Of a stretch of DNA of 64,000 nucleotides, positions 36,279-44,471 are shown in pieces. A model generated the notes under the pieces. It was given only the letters and a program-made list of their open reading frames with translations. It made no database searches and was not told the DNA's origin. A program made the position numbers and the translations under genes. Numbering within the stretch: position 1 is the stretch's first letter; each line of letters begins with the position of its first letter. The DNA comes from Streptomyces sp. Act143. Its GTDB lineage: Bacteria; Actinomycetota; Actinomycetes; Streptomycetales; Streptomycetaceae. Location: the NCBI RefSeq assembly GCF_003143935.1, contig NZ_QFRX01000001.1:7475400-7539399 (forward strand), in the 5' to 3' direction.

Positions 36279-36312
36279 GAAGGGGCCCCCACCAGCCGGT
36301 GGGGGCCCCTTC
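36279..36312. terminator. Bidirectional terminator between DUF3145 and fabF
   Basis: GAAGGGGCCCCCACC (36279-36293) and GGTGGGGGCCCCTTC (36298-36312) form a perfect 15-bp stem with the loop AGCC, between convergent genes. Confidence 0.9.
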
Positions 36313-36331
36313 AGTTGCGTACGAACGCCTC

Positions 36332-37603
36332 TCAGACCGTGCGGAACGCCAGGACGACATTGTGCCCGCCGAACCCGAACGAGTCGTTCAGCGCGGCGAT
36401 ACGGCCCTCCACGGGCAGCTTGCGCGCCTCACCGCGGACGACGTCGGCGGCGGCCTCCGCCTCCGGATCGAGGTTCTCGACGTTGATGGTCGGCGGGGCG
36501 AGACGGTGGTACAGGGCGAGGATCGTCGCGACGGACTCCACACCACCGGCGCCACCCAGCAGGTGACCGGTCATCGACTTCGTCGCGGACACCGCGAAGT
36601 GGTCCGTGTCGTCGCCGAACACCTTGCGCAGCGCCTTCAGCTCGGCCACGTCACCGGCCGGCGTCGAGGTGGCGTGCGCGTTGACGTGGACGATCTCCGC
36701 CGGGTTCAGGTCACTGTTGTCCAGCAGGTTCTGCAGGGCGTGGGCGATGCCCCGGCCCTCCGGCTCCGGCTGCACGATGTCGTGGCTGTCGGCGGAGATG
36801 CCCTGGCCCACGGCCTCGGCGTACACGCGGGCCCCGCGCTTCGCCGCGTGCTCCGCGGACTCCAGGACGATCACACCGGCACCCTCGCCGAGGACGAAGC
36901 CGTCCCGGGCGGTGTCGTAGGGACGCGAGGCGCCCTGCGGGTCGTCGTTGTTCTTGGACATCGCCATCATGTTGCCGAACGCGGCGATCGGCAGCGGGTG
37001 GATGGCCGCCTCCGTACCACCGGCGACGACGACGTCGGCACGGCCGGAACGGATCATCTCGATGGCGTAGCCGATGGCCTCCGCGCCCGAGGCGCAGGCC
37101 GAGACCGGGGTGTGCACACCGGCGCGCGCGCCCACGAGGAGACCCACGTTGGCGGACGGGCCGTTCGGCATCAGCATGGGGACGGTGTGCGGGGAGACCC
37201 GGCGGACGCCCTTCTCCTTGAGCACGTCGTACTGGTCGAGCAGCGTCGTCACACCACCGATGCCGGAGGCGATGACCGCGCCGAGGCGGTCCGGGTCGAT
37301 GCTCTGGTCCTCACCGGCCTTGCCCTCGAACCCGGCGTCCTTCCACGCCTCCTGAGCCGCGACCAGCGCGAACTGCGCCGAGCGGTCCAGACGACGGGCC
37401 TGCGGCCGGGGGATGACCTCGGTCGGCTCCACGGCGACGGGCGCCGCGATGCGGACGGCCTGGTCGGCCGCCCACTCCTGCTCCAGGGGCTTCACACCGG
37501 ACTTTCCGGCGATCAGACCCTCCCAGGTAGAGGCTGCGTCGCCACCCAGCGGTGTGGTTGCGCCGATACCGGTGACGACCACGGTGCGATTGGTCGGGCT
37601 CAC
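36332..37603 (-). CDS. fabF: 3-oxoacyl-ACP synthase II
   Basis: This 423-residue condensing enzyme elongates acyl-ACP with malonyl-ACP. The Cys-His-His triad is visible: C170 in VSACASGAEAIG, NAHATSTPAGD, and SMTGHLLGGAGG. The GTG at 37603 has GGAGAAA upstream. It is the last gene of the fasR-fabD-fabH-acpP-fabF cluster, on the same strand and separated from acpP by 85 bp. A strong terminator follows. Confidence 0.96.
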   Translation of the reverse strand: MSPTNRTVVVTGIGATTPLGGDAASTWEGLIAGKSGVKPLEQEWAADQAVRIAAPVAVEPTEVIPRPQARRLDRSAQFALVAAQEAWKDAGFEGKAGEDQSIDPDRLGAVIASGIGGVTTLLDQYDVLKEKGVRRVSPHTVPMLMPNGPSANVGLLVGARAGVHTPVSACASGAEAIGYAIEMIRSGRADVVVAGGTEAAIHPLPIAAFGNMMAMSKNNDDPQGASRPYDTARDGFVLGEGAGVIVLESAEHAAKRGARVYAEAVGQGISADSHDIVQPEPEGRGIAHALQNLLDNSDLNPAEIVHVNAHATSTPAGDVAELKALRKVFGDDTDHFAVSATKSMTGHLLGGAGGVESVATILALYHRLAPPTINVENLDPEAEAAADVVRGEARKLPVEGRIAALNDSFGFGGHNVVLAFRTV

Positions 37604-37688
37604 GGGAAATCTTTCTCCAACGATTACGAGGATTCAGCGGCGCCACCGCCGGGTGGCGGGGCCTTGGCAGCCGGGCCTAAGGGGTGGC

Positions 37689-37937
37689 TCAGGCCTGGTG
37701 CTTGAGGATGTAGTCGGTCGCGTCGCCGACCGTCTTGAGGTTCTTGACGTCCTCGTCCGGGATCTTGACGTCGAAGCGCTCTTCAGCGGCGACGACGACC
37801 TCGACCATGGACAGCGAGTCGACGTCCAGGTCGTCGGTGAAGGACTTGTCCAGCTGGACGTCCTCGACCGGGATGCCGGCGATCTCGTTCACGATGTCGG
37901 CGAGACCGGCGACGATCTCTTCCTGAGTGGCGGCCAT
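37689..37937 (-). CDS. acpP: Acyl carrier protein of fatty-acid synthesis
   Basis: This 82-residue acidic protein carries the phosphopantetheine site S41 in DLDVDSLSMVEVV. It holds growing acyl chains for FabD, FabH and FabF, whose genes flank it. Its length and the acidic helix II are typical of AcpP. The ATG at 37937 follows AAGGAGCG. The position between fabH and fabF makes a polyketide ACP unlikely. Confidence 0.97.
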   Translation of the reverse strand: MAATQEEIVAGLADIVNEIAGIPVEDVQLDKSFTDDLDVDSLSMVEVVVAAEERFDVKIPDEDVKNLKTVGDATDYILKHQA

Positions 37938-37996
37938 GGAGGCGCTCCTTCGTTGGTATCCAGAGGGTTGGGCACGTACCGCGGCAGCGGCGGTGC

Positions 37997-38998
37997 CTAG
38001 GGGAGGGTAACGACAGTCGCGGCGTAGACGAGACCCGCCCCGAAGCCGATGACGAGCGCGGTGTCGCCGCTCTTCGCCTCACCGGTCGCCAGAAGCCGCT
38101 CCATCGCGAGCGGGATCGAGGCGGCCGAGGTGTTGCCGGTGGTGCGTACGTCACGGGCGACCGTGACGGACTCCGGCAGCTTGAGTGTCTTCACCATCGA
38201 GTCGATGATCCGCTCGTTGGCCTGGTGCGGGATGAAGACGTCCAGGTCGTCCGCGGTGATGCCGGCGGCGTCCAGCGCCTCCTTGGCGACCTTCGCCATC
38301 TCGAAGACGGCCCAGCGGAACACCGCCTGGCCCTCCTGCGTGATGGCGGGGAACTTGGCGACCTCACCGGAACGGTAGTCCGTCCACGGCACGGTCTGCT
38401 TGATGGTCTCGGACTTGTCGCCCTCGGAACCCCACACGGTCGGGCCGATGGCCGGTTCCTGCGAGGGACCCACGACGACCGCGCCCGCGCCGTCACCGAA
38501 CAGGAAGGCCGTCGCACGGTCCTCCAGGTCGGTCAGGTCGGACAGCCGCTCGACGCCGATCACGAGGACGTACTCCGCCGAGCCCTCGACGATCATGCCC
38601 TTGGCGAGGGTGAGGCCGTAGCCGAAACCGGCGCAGCCCGCCGAGATGTCGAACGCGGCGGCCTTGTTCGTGCCCAGCTTGTCGGCGATCTCCGTCGCCA
38701 CGGCCGGGGTCTGCTTGAAGTGGGAGACGGTCGAGACGATCACGCCGCCGATCTGCTCGGCGGAGATCCCGGCGTCGGCGATCGCCTTGCCGGACGCCTC
38801 GATCGACATCGCGGCGACGGTCTCCTCGTCGTTCGCCCAGTGCCGGGTCTCGATGCCGGAGCGCGAACGGATCCACTCGTCGGAGGAGTCGATCGTCTCG
38901 AGGATCACCTCGTTGGGCACGACCCGGACCGGGCGGTAGCCGCCCACGCCCATGATCCGCGCGTACGGGGCGCCCTTGCTGGGCTTGATCTTCGACAT
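37997..38998 (-). CDS. fabH: 3-oxoacyl-ACP synthase III
   Basis: This 333-residue initiating condensing enzyme joins an acyl-CoA starter to malonyl-ACP. In streptomycetes it sets the branched-chain profile. The triad is C122 (DISAGCAGF), His in IPHQANERI and Asn in TTGNTSAASIP. The ATG at 38998 has AAGGAG about ten bases upstream. The frame runs further to 39187, but that stretch is antisense-like and overlaps fabD. It lies 17 bases after fabD in the operon. Confidence 0.96.
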   Translation of the reverse strand: MSKIKPSKGAPYARIMGVGGYRPVRVVPNEVILETIDSSDEWIRSRSGIETRHWANDEETVAAMSIEASGKAIADAGISAEQIGGVIVSTVSHFKQTPAVATEIADKLGTNKAAAFDISAGCAGFGYGLTLAKGMIVEGSAEYVLVIGVERLSDLTDLEDRATAFLFGDGAGAVVVGPSQEPAIGPTVWGSEGDKSETIKQTVPWTDYRSGEVAKFPAITQEGQAVFRWAVFEMAKVAKEALDAAGITADDLDVFIPHQANERIIDSMVKTLKLPESVTVARDVRTTGNTSAASIPLAMERLLATGEAKSGDTALVIGFGAGLVYAATVVTLP

Positions 38999-39015
38999 TG
39001 CTCGGTCGCTCCTTT

Positions 39016-39936
39016 TCAGGCGCTCTGCTCGGCGATGAGCTCGCGAGCGGCGTCGAGGTCGTCGGGGGTCTTCAGGGCCAGCGTCTGCACACCCGGCAGC
39101 GCCCGCTTGGCGAGGCCGGTGAGGGTGCCGCCCGGGCACACCTCGATGAGCGCGGTGACGCCGAGCTCCTTGAACGTCTCCATGCACAGGTCCCAGCGGA
39201 CCGGGTTGGCCACCTGGCCGACCAGCCGCTCCAGCACCTCGGCGCCGGTGGCGACGGTCCGCCCGTCCTTGTTGGAGACGTAGGCCACCGTCGGGTCGGC
39301 GGGCGTGACGGCCTCGGCGGCCTTCGCCAGCGTGTCGACCGCGGGCGCCATGTGGTGCGTGTGGAACGCGCCGGCCACCTTCAGGGCGATGACCTTGCGG
39401 ACGCCCTCGGGCTTGTCCTCGTTGAGCGCGGCGAGCTGCTCCAGGGTGCCGGCGGCCACGATCTGGCCCGCGCCGTTCATGTTCGCCGGGGTCAGGCCGA
39501 GCTTCTCCAGGTGCGCGACCGAGGTCTCCGGGTCGCCGCCGAGCAGCGCCGACATCCCGGTCTCGGTGACCGCGGCGGCCTCGGCCATGGCCAGACCGCG
39601 CTTGCGGACGAGGGTCAGCGCGGCGGTGTCGTCGAGGACACCGGCGAAGGCGGCGGCGGTGAACTCACCGACGGAGTGGCCCGCGACCGCGCCCGGAGCG
39701 ACGGCACCGAGTGCCGAGGCGGACAGGATGCCGGCCGCGACCAGCAGCGGCTGGGCCACGGCGGTGTCGCGGATCTCGTCCGCGTCGGCCTGCGTGCCGT
39801 AGTGGGCGAGGTCCAGCCCGATGGCGTCCGACCACGCGGCGACGCGGTCGGCGGCACCGGGGAGTTCGAGCCAAGGAGTCAGGAAGCCGGGCGTCTGGGC
39901 GCCCTGGCCGGGAGCGACGAGTACGAGCACTCTCAC
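39016..39936 (-). CDS. fabD: Malonyl-CoA:ACP transacylase
   Basis: This 306-residue acyltransferase charges AcpP with malonate. APGQGAQTPGF opens the fold; S88 in GHSVGEF is the nucleophile and AFHTHHM carries the catalytic His. The GTG start at 39936 has only a purine-rich AAGAGAGAG upstream. Streptomyces FabD also serves polyketide synthases. It is the first structural gene after fasR, whose product activates this operon in S. coelicolor. Confidence 0.95.
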   Translation of the reverse strand: MRVLVLVAPGQGAQTPGFLTPWLELPGAADRVAAWSDAIGLDLAHYGTQADADEIRDTAVAQPLLVAAGILSASALGAVAPGAVAGHSVGEFTAAAFAGVLDDTAALTLVRKRGLAMAEAAAVTETGMSALLGGDPETSVAHLEKLGLTPANMNGAGQIVAAGTLEQLAALNEDKPEGVRKVIALKVAGAFHTHHMAPAVDTLAKAAEAVTPADPTVAYVSNKDGRTVATGAEVLERLVGQVANPVRWDLCMETFKELGVTALIEVCPGGTLTGLAKRALPGVQTLALKTPDDLDAARELIAEQSA

Positions 39937-39991
39937 ACTCTCTCTTGAGGGCGGCCCAAGCCGCCCGTGGGGACAGGGACGAAGAACACGA

Positions 39992-40017
39992 GGGGGTTTT
40001 GTGGACCCCCGACAAAA
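39992..40017 (-). promoter_or_regulatory. Inverted repeat in the fasR-fabD gap, candidate FasR site
   Basis: TTTTGT (39997-40002) and ACAAAA (40012-40017) are perfect inverted repeats nine bases apart. They overlap a second hairpin, GGGGGT with ACCCCC (39992-40010). The site is 55-80 bases before the fabD start. FasR activates fab genes in S. coelicolor, so this is a reasonable but untested target. Confidence 0.5.
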
Positions 40018-40019
40018 GC

Positions 40020-41225
40020 CTAGAGCTGGAGATCCCCGTCGGCCAGACGCCCCAGGATCAGCGCGATCCGCAGCGTGAACGCGGAACGTACATCGGAAGG
40101 CGACCAGCCGGTGACGTCAGTCACACGTCGAAGCCGGTAGCGCACGGTGTTGGGATGGACGAACAGCATCCGGGCCGCACCTTCGAGGCTGGACGCCTGT
40201 TCGAGATAGACGGAGAGCGTCTCCAGAAGGGCCGACCCGGCCTCCTCCAGTGGTCTGTAGATCTCCTCCACCAGCTGCTCGCGGGCGCTGGGGTCCCCGG
40301 CGATGGCACGCTCCGGAAGCAGATCGTCCGCCAGCACCGGCCGCGGCGCGTCCTGCCAGGCGGAACACGCCTTCAGCCCCGCCGCGGCGGCCTGCGCGGA
40401 CCGGGTCGCGGCCAGCAGATCGGGCACCACGGGCCCGGCGACCACCGGCCCCGCCGCATAAGGCCCGATCAGCGACTTGGCGACGCCGATCGGATTGTCG
40501 CTGCCGCCCGCGATCACCACGAGCCGGTCGCCCAGCACCCCGGTGAGCACCTGGAGCTTGGCGTGCCGGGCGGCCCGCCGGATCGCCTCGACGGTCAGCT
40601 CGGAGTCGCCGTCGGGAGCGGTACCGAGTACGACACACACATGTTCGGGGGCGTTCCACCCGAGCGCGGCGGCCCTGCTCACCGCCCCCTCGTCGGCCTC
40701 GCCGCTCAGCACGGCGTTCACGACGAGCGACTCCAGCCGCGCGTCCCAGGCACCGCGTGCCTCGGCGGCCTGGGCGTACACCTGGGCGGTGGCGAAGGCG
40801 ATCTCGCGGGCGTACACGAGGAGGGCCTCGCGCAGGGTGTTCTCGTCACCGGGCGCCGCGACCTCGTCGATCGCCGACTCCATGACCTCGATGGTGGTGC
40901 GCACCATCTCCACCGTCTGCCGCAGGGTGATGGCCCGGGTCAGCTCGCGCGGAGCGGTCCCGAAGACGTCGGTGGAGATGGCCTGCGGGGCGTCCGGACG
41001 CCGGAACCACTCCGTGAAGGCCGCGATACCGGCCTGGGCGACCAGCCCGATCCAGGAACGGTTCTCCGGAGGCATGGCCCGGTACCACGGCAGTGTCTCG
41101 TCCATGCGCGCGATGGCCTGCGCGGCGAGGGAGCCTGACGACTTCTCCAGCCTCTTCAGGGTCGCGGCGTGCGGATGGACGACGGATGCGGCGGCTGCGG
41201 CGTTGCCGGTTTCGGGTTCGGGCAC
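40020..41225 (-). CDS. fasR: PucR-type activator of fatty-acid synthase genes
   Basis: This 401-residue protein has no N-terminal DNA-binding domain. It ends in the PucR helix-turn-helix (EGAARMLFVHPNTVRYRLRRV, then RSAFTLRIALILGRL). A GGDEF-like degenerate middle domain precedes it. This matches FasR, the activator of fabD-fabH-acpP-fabF in S. coelicolor, and the order is the same. It is upstream of fabD on the same strand with an 83-bp gap. The start at 41225 is GTG/ATG-ambiguous by eye, but the residues following it are typical. Confidence 0.92.
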   Translation of the reverse strand: MPEPETGNAAAAASVVHPHAATLKRLEKSSGSLAAQAIARMDETLPWYRAMPPENRSWIGLVAQAGIAAFTEWFRRPDAPQAISTDVFGTAPRELTRAITLRQTVEMVRTTIEVMESAIDEVAAPGDENTLREALLVYAREIAFATAQVYAQAAEARGAWDARLESLVVNAVLSGEADEGAVSRAAALGWNAPEHVCVVLGTAPDGDSELTVEAIRRAARHAKLQVLTGVLGDRLVVIAGGSDNPIGVAKSLIGPYAAGPVVAGPVVPDLLAATRSAQAAAAGLKACSAWQDAPRPVLADDLLPERAIAGDPSAREQLVEEIYRPLEEAGSALLETLSVYLEQASSLEGAARMLFVHPNTVRYRLRRVTDVTGWSPSDVRSAFTLRIALILGRLADGDLQL

Positions 41226-41254
41226 GGGACAAGACTGCCTTATTGGATGGGTCG

Positions 41255-41300
41255 GTCGCCTACGGGGTGGGTTTTGATCGGGTCCGTCGCCTACGGGGTG
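41255..41300. repeat. Two 15-bp direct repeats 31 bp apart upstream of fasR
   Basis: GTCGCCTACGGGGTG occurs at 41255-41269 and 41286-41300. The 31-bp period is close to three helical turns, so the copies would face the same side of the DNA. The repeats lie in the divergent promoter between fasR and the pirin gene. Confidence 0.6.
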
Positions 41301-41364
41301 CTTTCTGCCGAGTGGGGCTGTGCCGTGGGGAAGGCCCCGGCCCGGCAGTAGCGTGGGGTCCGTG

Positions 41365-42015
41365 ATGGATGTGCGACGCGCCGGCGAGCGCTACCCAGGG
41401 GGCGAGGCCGGGACCGGGATCGAGTCCCGTCACGCCTTCTCCTTCGGGGCCCACTACGACCCCGACAACCTCCGCTTCGGCGCGCTGATCGCCTGCAACG
41501 AGGAACGGCTCGTGCCCGGCGCCGGCTTCGACGAGCACCCGCACAGCCACACCGAGATCGTGACCTGGGTGGTGGAGGGCGAGCTCACGCACCGCGACAC
41601 GGCGGGGCACGAGACGAAGGTCCGCCCCGGCGACCTCCAGCGTCTGAGCTCCGCCGGCGGCGTCCGCCATGTGGAGCGCAACGACGGCGACCGGCCCCTG
41701 ACCTTCCTCCAGATGTGGCTGGCACCCAGGGAGCCGGGCGGCGACCCCGCCTACGAGATCGTCCGCGGCATCGCCGACTCCACCCCGTACGCCGTCCCGG
41801 AGGCGGGCGCGATGCTGCACGTACGGCGGCTGGGGGCCGGGGAGCGGACGGCGGTGCCGGACGGGCGGTACGTCCACGTCCATGTCGTGCGCGGTGAAGT
41901 GCGCCTGGACGGCGAGGCGTTGGGGCCCGGTGACGCGGCCCGCATCACCGACGCCGAGGGTGTGGACGCCGTCGCCGTGACGCCGGCCGAGCTGCTGGTC
42001 TGGGAGATGGCCTAG
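41365..42015 (+). CDS. Pirin-family bicupin protein
   Basis: This ~216-residue bicupin carries the pirin iron site HPHSHTEIVTWV with a following acidic residue, and RYVHVHVVRGEV in the second cupin. Bacterial members include quercetin 2,3-dioxygenase (YhhW) and metabolic regulators. It is cytoplasmic. The ATG at 41365 (or GTG 41362) sits a few bases after TAGCGT with no ribosome-binding site, so the message may be leaderless. It is divergent from fasR, and its 3' end overlaps the convergent hydrolase gene by four bases. Confidence 0.87.
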   Translation: MDVRRAGERYPGGEAGTGIESRHAFSFGAHYDPDNLRFGALIACNEERLVPGAGFDEHPHSHTEIVTWVVEGELTHRDTAGHETKVRPGDLQRLSSAGGVRHVERNDGDRPLTFLQMWLAPREPGGDPAYEIVRGIADSTPYAVPEAGAMLHVRRLGAGERTAVPDGRYVHVHVVRGEVRLDGEALGPGDAARITDAEGVDAVAVTPAELLVWEMA

Positions 42016-42827
42016 AGCTCACCGAGCACGGCGTCGGTGAACACCGGCCACACCTCCACCGCCCACGGCCCGAACGCCCGGTCCGTCAGGGCCACGCAGG
42101 CGGCCCCCGCGTCCGGGTCGGTCCAGAGGAACGTACCGGACTGGCCGAAGTGCCCGAAGGTGCGCGGGGAGGAGGAACTCCCCGTCCAGTGCGGGGACTT
42201 GGAGTCGCGGATCTCGAAGCCGAGGCCCCAGTCGTTGGGGTTCTGGTGACCGTAGCCGGGCAGGACGCCCTTGGTGCCCGGGTACTGGACCGTCATGGCG
42301 TCGGCGACCGTGCGCGGGTCGAGCAGGCGCGGGGCCTGCACCTCGGCGGCGAAGCGCAGCAGGTCCTCGACCGTCGAGACGCCGTCCTTGGCCGGGGAGC
42401 CCTCCAGCGAGGTCGACGCCATGCCCAGCGGCTCCAGCACCGCCTGCCGCAGGTACTCGGCGAAGGGGATGTCCGTCGCCTTGGCGATGTGGTCGCCGAG
42501 CTGCTCGAACCCGGCGTTGGAGTACAGGCGGCGCTCACCGGGCGGGGCCGTCACCCGGTGCTCGTCGAAGGCGAGGCCCGAGGTGTGGGCGAGGAGATGG
42601 CGGACCGTCGACCCGGCGGGCCCCGCCGGCTCGTCGAGTTCGATCGCCCCCTCCTCGTACGCGACGAGCGCCGCGTACGCCGCGAGCGGCTTGGTGACCG
42701 AGGCCAGGGGGAAGCGCCGGCCGACGGGGCCGTGGGTGCCGAGGACCGTACCGTCGGCCCGTACGACACCCGCCGCGGCGGTGGGAACCGGCCAGTTCTC
42801 GATCAGCGCGAGGCTCTGCAAGGACAT
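42012..42827 (-). CDS. Serine hydrolase of the beta-lactamase/transpeptidase-like family
   Basis: This 271-residue protein has the SxxK (ASVTK), YxN (YSN) and HFGxSG (GHFGQSG) motifs of class C beta-lactamase-like enzymes. No signal peptide is visible, so an intracellular esterase or peptidase role is more likely than antibiotic resistance. The ATG is at 42827. It is convergent with pirin, with stops overlapping. Confidence 0.88.
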   Translation of the reverse strand: MSLQSLALIENWPVPTAAAGVVRADGTVLGTHGPVGRRFPLASVTKPLAAYAALVAYEEGAIELDEPAGPAGSTVRHLLAHTSGLAFDEHRVTAPPGERRLYSNAGFEQLGDHIAKATDIPFAEYLRQAVLEPLGMASTSLEGSPAKDGVSTVEDLLRFAAEVQAPRLLDPRTVADAMTVQYPGTKGVLPGYGHQNPNDWGLGFEIRDSKSPHWTGSSSSPRTFGHFGQSGTFLWTDPDAGAACVALTDRAFGPWAVEVWPVFTDAVLGEL

Positions 42828-42945
42828 GCCGTCGAGCCTAAGCGTTCAGAGCTTCGGCTCCGGCAAGGGGTCCGGCCCGGGGAGGAGGCCGAGGGGGCCG
42901 TGTGCCACGCCCCGTCCCGTCCTGTGGATTTCTTACCGGTTCCGC

Positions 42946-42976
42946 TTGCTTGGAGTGCACTCCAAGGTTTTAGCGT
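42946..42976 (+). promoter_or_regulatory. MerR-type promoter with 19-bp spacer and palindromic operator
   Basis: TTGCTT (42946-42951) and TAGCGT (42971-42976) are 19 bp apart, the over-long spacing MerR proteins correct by twisting DNA. The perfect palindrome CTTGGAGTGCACTCCAAG (42949-42966) fills the spacer. The ATG of the regulator follows seven bases after the -10. Confidence 0.8.
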
Positions 42977-42983
42977 TGAGGTC

Positions 42984-43457
42984 ATGACGGTGATGGAGAC
43001 CACGACCACCACGGGTACCAGGACCGACAGCTGTGCCGCCCCGCCGCACGCGCACCGGCGCCCCGAGGGCCAGGACAGCTACACGATCAGCGAGGTCGTC
43101 GCCTTTACCGGCCTGTCGGCGCACACGCTGCGCTGGTACGAGCGCATCGGCCTGATGCCGCACATCGACCGCTCGCACACCGGCCAGCGCCGGTACAGCA
43201 ACCGCGACCTGGACTGGCTCGACCTCGTCGGCAAGCTCCGGCTCACCGGCATGCCGGTCGCCGACATGGTGCGGTACGCGGAACTGGTGCGCGAGGGCGA
43301 CCACACGTTCACCGAACGGTACGAGCTCCTGGAGACGACCCGGCGGGACGTCCTGTCCCGGATCGCGGAACTCCAGGACACCCTCGCCGTTCTCGACCGG
43401 AAGATCAGCTTCTACGCCGACGCCGGTCGTGCCTACGAAACGGAGAAAGCCGGATGA
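42984..43457 (+). CDS. MerR-family transcriptional regulator
   Basis: This 157-residue regulator has the MerR winged helix (YTISEVVAFTGLSAHTLRWYERIGL), an RRYSNRDLDWL wing and a C-terminal coiled-coil dimerisation helix. The effector region has no Cys, so metal sensing is unlikely. Members of this branch often control an adjacent aldo/keto reductase and sense aldehydes or electrophiles. The ATG lies just behind its own MerR-type promoter, and the gene is therefore autoregulated. Its stop overlaps the reductase start (ATGA). Confidence 0.92.
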   Translation: MTVMETTTTTGTRTDSCAAPPHAHRRPEGQDSYTISEVVAFTGLSAHTLRWYERIGLMPHIDRSHTGQRRYSNRDLDWLDLVGKLRLTGMPVADMVRYAELVREGDHTFTERYELLETTRRDVLSRIAELQDTLAVLDRKISFYADAGRAYETEKAG

Positions 43458-44470
43458 CGGACAGCAGGATCCCCACCGCACGACTGGGCGCCGACGGCCC
43501 CGAGGTGGGCGTGCAGGGCCTCGGCTGCATGGGCATGAGCTTCGCCTACGGCCCCGCCGACGCGGGCGAGTCCCGGGCCACCCTGGAGCGGGCCCTGGAA
43601 CTCGGCGTCACCCTCTACGACACGGCGGACGCCTACGGTGCCGGGGAGAACGAGAAGTTCCTCTCCCCGTTCTTCAAGGCGCACCGCGACGAGGTCGTGA
43701 TCGCCACCAAGTTCGCCCTGACGGTCCCGCCGGACGACCCGACCCGGCGCATCATCCGCAACGACCGGCCCTACATCCGCCAGGCCGTCGAGGCCAGCCT
43801 CAAGCGCCTCGACGTCGACGTCATCGACCTCTACTACATGCACCGGCGCGATGTGAACGTGCCGATCGAGGAGACCGTCGGCACCATGGCCGAGCTGGTG
43901 CGCGAGGGCAAGGTCAAGCACCTGGGCCTGAGCGAGGTCACCGGCGCCGAGCTGCGGGCCGCCCAGGACGTCCACCCCATCGCCGCCGTGCAGTCGGAGT
44001 GGTCGCTGTTCAGCCGGGACATCGAGGCGGGCGTGGTCCCGGCCGCCCGTGAGCTGGGCGTGACCCTCGTCCCGTACTCCCCGCTCGGCCGCGGCTTCCT
44101 CACCGGCTCCTTCGCCAACGCCGACAAGGACCTCACCGCCGACGACTTCCGCCGCCAGCAGCCCCGCTTCACCGGCGAGAACGCGGCCGCCAACGTGGCC
44201 CTGCTGGAACCGGTCCGCACGGTCGCCGAGGCCCATGGGGTGTCGCTGGGGCAGGTGGCGCTCGCCTGGGTCCAGCAGCAGGCCCGGGTGCACGGCCTGA
44301 CGGTGGTCCCGATCCCGGGCACGCGCAAGGCGAGCCGGGTGGAGGAGAACGTCGCGGCGGTGCGCATCGAGCTGACGGAGGCGGAACTGGCCCTGCTGGA
44401 GCCGATCGCGGAGAAGGTCGCGGGAGACCGGTACGCGGACATGACGTTCGCCTCCGCGGGCCGCGAGTAG
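43454..44470 (+). CDS. Aldo/keto reductase
   Basis: This 338-residue NADPH-dependent reductase has the TIM barrel with the tetrad: Asp and Tyr in YDTADAYG, Lys in IATKFAL, and His in YYMHRRD. VPIPGTRKASRVEENV binds the cofactor. Reduction of aldehydes or ketones in the cytoplasm is expected. The ATG overlaps the MerR gene stop, so both are co-transcribed from the MerR-type promoter, probably as a detoxification switch. Confidence 0.93.
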   Translation: MTDSRIPTARLGADGPEVGVQGLGCMGMSFAYGPADAGESRATLERALELGVTLYDTADAYGAGENEKFLSPFFKAHRDEVVIATKFALTVPPDDPTRRIIRNDRPYIRQAVEASLKRLDVDVIDLYYMHRRDVNVPIEETVGTMAELVREGKVKHLGLSEVTGAELRAAQDVHPIAAVQSEWSLFSRDIEAGVVPAARELGVTLVPYSPLGRGFLTGSFANADKDLTADDFRRQQPRFTGENAAANVALLEPVRTVAEAHGVSLGQVALAWVQQQARVHGLTVVPIPGTRKASRVEENVAAVRIELTEAELALLEPIAEKVAGDRYADMTFASAGRE

Positions 44471-44471
44471 C

